From: Neorhizobium sp. JUb45
Lineage (GTDB): Bacteria > Pseudomonadota > Alphaproteobacteria > Rhizobiales > Rhizobiaceae
DNA: 64,000 bases
Assembly: GCF_004343585.1 (NCBI RefSeq)
Contig: NZ_SLYW01000002.1
Span: 992,001-1,056,000, forward strand
Direction of reading: 5' to 3'
Shown: positions 58,635-64,000 of the stretch, in pieces
Layout: every line of letters begins with the position of its first letter
Numbering within the stretch: the first letter of the stretch is position 1
Translations under genes and position numbers: made by a program
Notes under the pieces: model-generated
What the model saw: the letters and a program-made list of their open reading frames with translations, nothing else
Database searches by the model: none
Told to the model about the DNA's origin: nothing

Positions 58635-59447
58635 ATGAACGCTCCCGCCAAGCCTGAAGAATTCGCAGCAAAAATCCCGGACGGTGTGTTTGCCGAGACG
58701 GTTTTGTCCGTCGAGCATTACACCGACCACCTTTTTCGCTTCCGCATGACGCGGCCGGCCGGTTACCGTTTCCGCTCGGGCGAGTTTGCGATGATCGGGC
58801 TGATGGTGGGTGAAAAGCCGATCTACCGTGCCTATTCGATCGCCAGCCCCGCCTGGGACGAGGAACTCGAATTTTTCTCGATCAAGGTGCCGGATGGTCC
58901 GCTGACCTCGCATCTCCAGAAGATCAAGCCGGGCGATACCGTGCTGATGCGCAAGAAGCCGACCGGTACACTGGTTCTCGATGCGCTCACGCCCGGCAAG
59001 CGGCTCTACATGTTTTCGACCGGCACCGGCATCGCGCCGTTTGCCAGCCTGATCCGCGACCCGGAAACCTATGAAAAATTCGAGGAAGTCATCCTCACCC
59101 ATACCTGCCGCGAAGTGGCGGAGCTGAAATATGGTTTTGACCTCGTGGACGAGATCAGGAACCACGAATTCCTGTCGGAAATCGTCGGCGACAAGCTGAA
59201 ACTTTATTCGACCGTGACCCGCGAAGACTACCCGTTCCAGGGCCGCATCACCGACCTCATCGACAATGGCAAACTGTTTGCCGATCTCGGTGTGCCGGCG
59301 CTCGACCCGGCGGTGGATCGCGGCATGATCTGCGGCTCGGCGGCGATGCTGAAGGACACCAAGGAACGTCTGGAACGCGCCGGCCTGACCGAAGGCGCCA
59401 ACAACAAGCCGAGCGAGTTTGTCATTGAGCGGGCGTTTGTGGGGTGA
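58635..59447 (+). CDS. fpr: Ferredoxin--NADP reductase
   Basis: FAD flavoprotein shuttling electrons between NADPH and ferredoxin or flavodoxin; it can supply electrons to CysI and protects against oxidative stress. 270 residues. FAD-binding RAYSIASP and the PLTSHLQKIKPGD turn, then the NADP-binding half with FSTGTGIAPFASLIRD and CGSAAMLKD. Without a signal peptide or ferredoxin domain. ATG 58635 follows GACCGGCCTA, a weak ribosome-binding site. A repeat element begins a few bases after the stop. Confidence 0.95.
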   Translation: MNAPAKPEEFAAKIPDGVFAETVLSVEHYTDHLFRFRMTRPAGYRFRSGEFAMIGLMVGEKPIYRAYSIASPAWDEELEFFSIKVPDGPLTSHLQKIKPGDTVLMRKKPTGTLVLDALTPGKRLYMFSTGTGIAPFASLIRDPETYEKFEEVILTHTCREVAELKYGFDLVDEIRNHEFLSEIVGDKLKLYSTVTREDYPFQGRITDLIDNGKLFADLGVPALDPAVDRGMICGSAAMLKDTKERLERAGLTEGANNKPSEFVIERAFVG

Positions 59448-59454
59448 CGAGCGG

Positions 59455-59517
59455 TCGGGCGAAAGCCCGAGCAATCGATCCAGTGAATCGATTGCAGCGA
59501 GGAACGCCCTGAGCGTT
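59455..59517. repeat. Mosaic of three palindromes after fpr
   Basis: TCGGGC/GCCCGA with a GAAA tetraloop (59455-59460, 59465-59470); GCAATCGAT/ATCGATTGC (59471-59479, 59487-59495, loop CCAGTGA); AACGC/GCGTT (59503-59507, 59513-59517, loop CCTGA). Three adjoining hairpins of different sequence suggest a mosaic intergenic repeat of the rhizobial type. No second copy is seen in this window. Confidence 0.65.
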
Positions 59518-59557
59518 AGCGAAGGGCCGGGCGCGGCCACAAAAACAAGCATACACG

Positions 59558-59590
59558 AAAAAGCCGCCGGATATGTCCTGCGGCTTTTTT
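59558..59590. terminator. Bidirectional terminator between fpr and the small minus-strand gene
   Basis: A 10-bp perfect stem AAAAAGCCGC/GCGGCTTTTT with a 12-base loop; T runs arise on both strands. It ends fpr (+) and the 71-residue gene whose stop is at 59606 (-). Confidence 0.88.
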
Positions 59591-59605
59591 TGTTCTGTGA
59601 TGGTG

Positions 59606-59821
59606 TCAGCGCGCCGGAACGGCGGCGGGCGCTGGCGGTGCGGAAAGTTTGGAGGCGACCAGCTCGACGCTGCCGCGCACATGCACGGTCACCGGCTTGC
59701 CGCCGGACCCGGCCAAGGCCAGCGCGATGACGGAAACGTCTTCCTCGAATGTCGTGACATATAGGACCTGCGCCCGGTTCACGTAGATGGGCTGGTTATG
59801 GGTGTTTCTGAAGCCGATCAT
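59606..59821 (-). CDS. Small protein of unknown function, 71 residues
   Basis: Sequence begins IGFRNTHNQPIYVNRAQVLYV and continues with alternating hydrophobic strands (DVSVIALALAG, KPVTVHVRGSVELVASKL), so a small beta-rich fold is likely; the C-terminus is Pro/Ala-rich. No signal peptide. The ATG follows AAGGAGTCCCGCC on the minus strand, a strong ribosome-binding site, and a terminator lies just beyond the stop, so it looks like a real single-gene unit. No family recognised. Confidence 0.72.
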   Translation of the reverse strand: MIGFRNTHNQPIYVNRAQVLYVTTFEEDVSVIALALAGSGGKPVTVHVRGSVELVASKLSAPPAPAAVPAR

Positions 59822-59986
59822 CGTGGCGGGACTCCTTGCAGGGTGGTGAAGGAGATATGGCATGAGGTTGGTTTATGGAGGGTGAATCTGCGGATGAGGA
59901 AGTGTCGGTTTTTGCGACCCATGCCCGTCTGTACGTTTCCAGCGGTCAAGATGAGCAGCAGGTGTTCTGGGCGCTGGTCGCGACTA

Positions 59987-60730
59987 TCAGAACATGGAAA
60001 TTGTCTCACCGGGAGGCGCAGGTGCTGTTTGCGTCTCGTATCGGGCGATCTCATCGCGCAGCGCGGTGGCGATGATCTGGTAACCGGCATCTTTCAGATG
60101 GATGCCGTCGGCGCTCAGTTCCGCACGTACGAGGCCATTGGTCGAGAGTGCGTCCGTCAGGTCGAGGTAGAAACAGCCGCTGCCGCAGGCCAGCCGCTGT
60201 TGCTCGCGCAGCAGCCGGATGTTGGCATTGATACTTGGTGTCGATGTGGGCGGGGGTGCCAGAAAAATGACGTGTTTCGCTCTCTTCTGCGCTTCAGCTA
60301 GAACGACACGGGTATTGGCGTCGCTTTCGGCAAGGCTCATATTGTCGATGTCGTTCGTGCCGATAGAAATGACGATGACCGAGGGCGCTATGTCATAACG
60401 GCCCAGCCGGTTGCGCAATTGCGACGACCGCTCGCCACCAATGCCGAGATTGGTGACATCGTTGCGATGCAGCAGTTTTGACCAGTCACCATATTGGACG
60501 TGGGAGTCGCCGATCAGTGTGATGTTATCGGAGATTCGGCTTTTGTAGATCGTATCGAGCGTGTCGTAAGAGGTGTTGACCGCTATATTATGACCAATAA
60601 TATTTTGCTGAAGACGGACAGCGTATTGATAGGGAAAAATACGGGTTTGACCTACCATGATGCCGTAAAACACTGCAGAAAGACAAAGGAAGGCAAGGGC
60701 CAGTAGACGTAACACGATGTAGATCCCCAT
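59987..60730 (-). CDS. Membrane-anchored SGNH/GDSL hydrolase
   Basis: 247 residues: an N-terminal hydrophobic segment (about 5-26, VLRLLALAFLCLSAVFYGIM) acting as membrane anchor or uncleaved signal, then an SGNH hydrolase domain with GDSHVQYGDW (nucleophile Ser), IGGERSSQ, SIGTNDID and ADGIHLKDAGY (catalytic Asp-His). Two cysteines in ACGSGCFYLD. The 5' end and its upstream stretch are visibly richer in A and T than neighbours, so horizontal acquisition is possible. ATG at 60730; a TTG 15 codons upstream is less likely. It could deacylate an exported polysaccharide or lipid. Confidence 0.8.
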   Translation of the reverse strand: MGIYIVLRLLALAFLCLSAVFYGIMVGQTRIFPYQYAVRLQQNIIGHNIAVNTSYDTLDTIYKSRISDNITLIGDSHVQYGDWSKLLHRNDVTNLGIGGERSSQLRNRLGRYDIAPSVIVISIGTNDIDNMSLAESDANTRVVLAEAQKRAKHVIFLAPPPTSTPSINANIRLLREQQRLACGSGCFYLDLTDALSTNGLVRAELSADGIHLKDAGYQIIATALRDEIARYETQTAPAPPGETISMF

Positions 60731-60841
60731 GACGAATTCATGGGAAGAAACTATACTGGAGTTTTTGCAGTGCAATAGCCATTTTCGGTCATGCGGTTTT
60801 TACCGTGGTCCAATGCCATCTTCCCAATGATCGGGGGAGGC

Positions 60842-63790
<2,949 letters not shown>

Positions 63791-63857
63791 GCCGCGAATA
63801 TGGAGTGCGTTTTCTCCATTGTGAAGAGGGCGGGGCCATAAAACCAGTACAAAAAGT

Positions 63858-63870
63858 GAACCGGAGGTTC
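63858..63870 (-). terminator. Weak hairpin at the end of the EAL gene
   Basis: GAACC/GGTTC around TCC on the minus strand, followed by ACTTTTTG. The 5-bp stem is short, but the T run and its position at the stop codon at 63869 suggest a terminator for the EAL-domain gene. Confidence 0.4.
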
Positions 63871-64000
63871 AGGTCTTGCGGCCGGCGCTGCGCTTGAAAT
63901 CGACCTCTGTCGTGTTGGACGGGCGTTCGGCGATCCAGCCGGCGAGGCGTTCGGGCGGCATCGGCCGGGCGAAGAAATAACCCTGCGCGGTGTGGCAGCC
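63869..64000 (-). CDS. C-terminal end of an EAL-domain cyclic-di-GMP phosphodiesterase (partial)
   Basis: Only the last 43 codons are inside the window; the gene continues past the right edge. The translated end starts GCHTAQGYFFARPMPPERLAGW, which is the closing part of EAL domains (the AQGYFFARP stretch of the last barrel strand), followed by a short basic tail ending GRKT. The full protein probably hydrolyses cyclic di-GMP or is a GGDEF-EAL hybrid; catalytic residues are outside the window. Confidence 0.8.
   Translation of the reverse strand, partial: GCHTAQGYFFARPMPPERLAGWIAERPSNTTEVDFKRSAGRKT

Noticed and set aside
55801-58671. Open frame of 956 codons on the minus strand opposite cysI and neighbours
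   Set aside because: Shadow of cysG, DUF2849, cysI and DUF934, which have clear motifs on the plus strand.
59875-60075. 66-codon plus-strand frame with plausible protein-like sequence upstream of and overlapping the SGNH gene end
   Set aside because: It overlaps the 3' end of a well-supported minus-strand gene by about 90 bases and has no family or partner; the support is too weak to call it.
63791-63868. LexA box upstream of uvrB
   Set aside because: The GAACC-GGA-GGTTC sequence is an inverted repeat without the N7 direct-repeat spacing and fits better as a hairpin at the end of the EAL gene.

Overview
This window is a core-chromosome segment of an alphaproteobacterium of the Rhizobiaceae (Agrobacterium/Rhizobium type). 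The evidence is the gene content and order (rpsB-tsf-pyrH-frr-uppS-cdsA-rseP-bamA-lpxD-fabZ-lpxA-lpxI-lpxB, the three-gene PDH cluster with a lipoylated E1 beta, dusB-ntrB-ntrC-ntrY-ntrX-hfq-hflX), the fused IspDF enzyme, LpxI in place of LpxH, EipB, an alphaproteobacterial GTTC-N7-GTTC SOS box at lexA, and palindromic intergenic elements resembling rhizobial RIME repeats. The species cannot be told from sequence reading alone. I see no rRNA, tRNA, CRISPR array, insertion sequence, prophage or plasmid function.

Layout. 1-8.4 kb: the 3' part of clpA, an azlCD amino-acid exporter, a minus-strand group (HIT hydrolase, FemAB-like acyltransferase, glycerophosphodiesterase, RidA), then eipB and an exported pentapeptide-repeat protein. 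8.5-21.7 kb: a long co-directional run from translation factors (rpsB, tsf, frr) and pyrH through uppS/cdsA, the site-2 protease, BamA and the lipid A genes, closed by a bidirectional terminator shared with convergent gltA. 23.4-30.1 kb: comEC, lexA, a VOC protein, kdsA, eno. 30.3-38.9 kb: ftsB, pdhABC, a coiled-coil peptide, an SGNH hydrolase, a YdcH protein, lpd, a GlsB-type membrane protein and lipA. 39-41.5 kb: a COQ10-like protein, CinA/PncC and ispDF. 41.7-51.1 kb: the nitrogen regulators dusB-ntrBC-ntrYX followed by hfq and hflX. 51.2-59.4 kb: a small membrane protein, an FAD monooxygenase, mazG, a deaminase, and the siroheme/sulfite-reduction set cysG-DUF2849-cysI-DUF934 with fpr. 59.6-64 kb: a small unknown protein, a membrane-anchored SGNH hydrolase with AT-richer upstream DNA, uvrB with long extensions, and the 3' end of an EAL-domain gene.

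The genes mostly form housekeeping pathways that interlock: uppS and ispDF for polyprenyl carriers; lpxD/A/I/B, fabZ, kdsA, bamA, rseP and eipB for the outer envelope; eno, PDH, lpd, lipA and gltA for carbon entry to the TCA cycle; cysG, cysI and fpr for sulfur reduction; ntrBC/ntrYX and hfq for nitrogen and redox regulation.

I did not find a convincing undescribed multi-gene system. The observations most worth a second look are a RIME-like palindrome that also lies in frame inside uvrB, a perfect TTGAT-N4-ATCAA site ahead of ydcH-lpd, a run of four inverted repeats between a 60-residue gene and the COQ10 gene, a structured leader ahead of rpsB, a hairpin touching the lpxD ribosome-binding site, apparent gene-order breaks at gltA/comEC, lexA/kdsA and ntrX/hfq, and several small unknown proteins.
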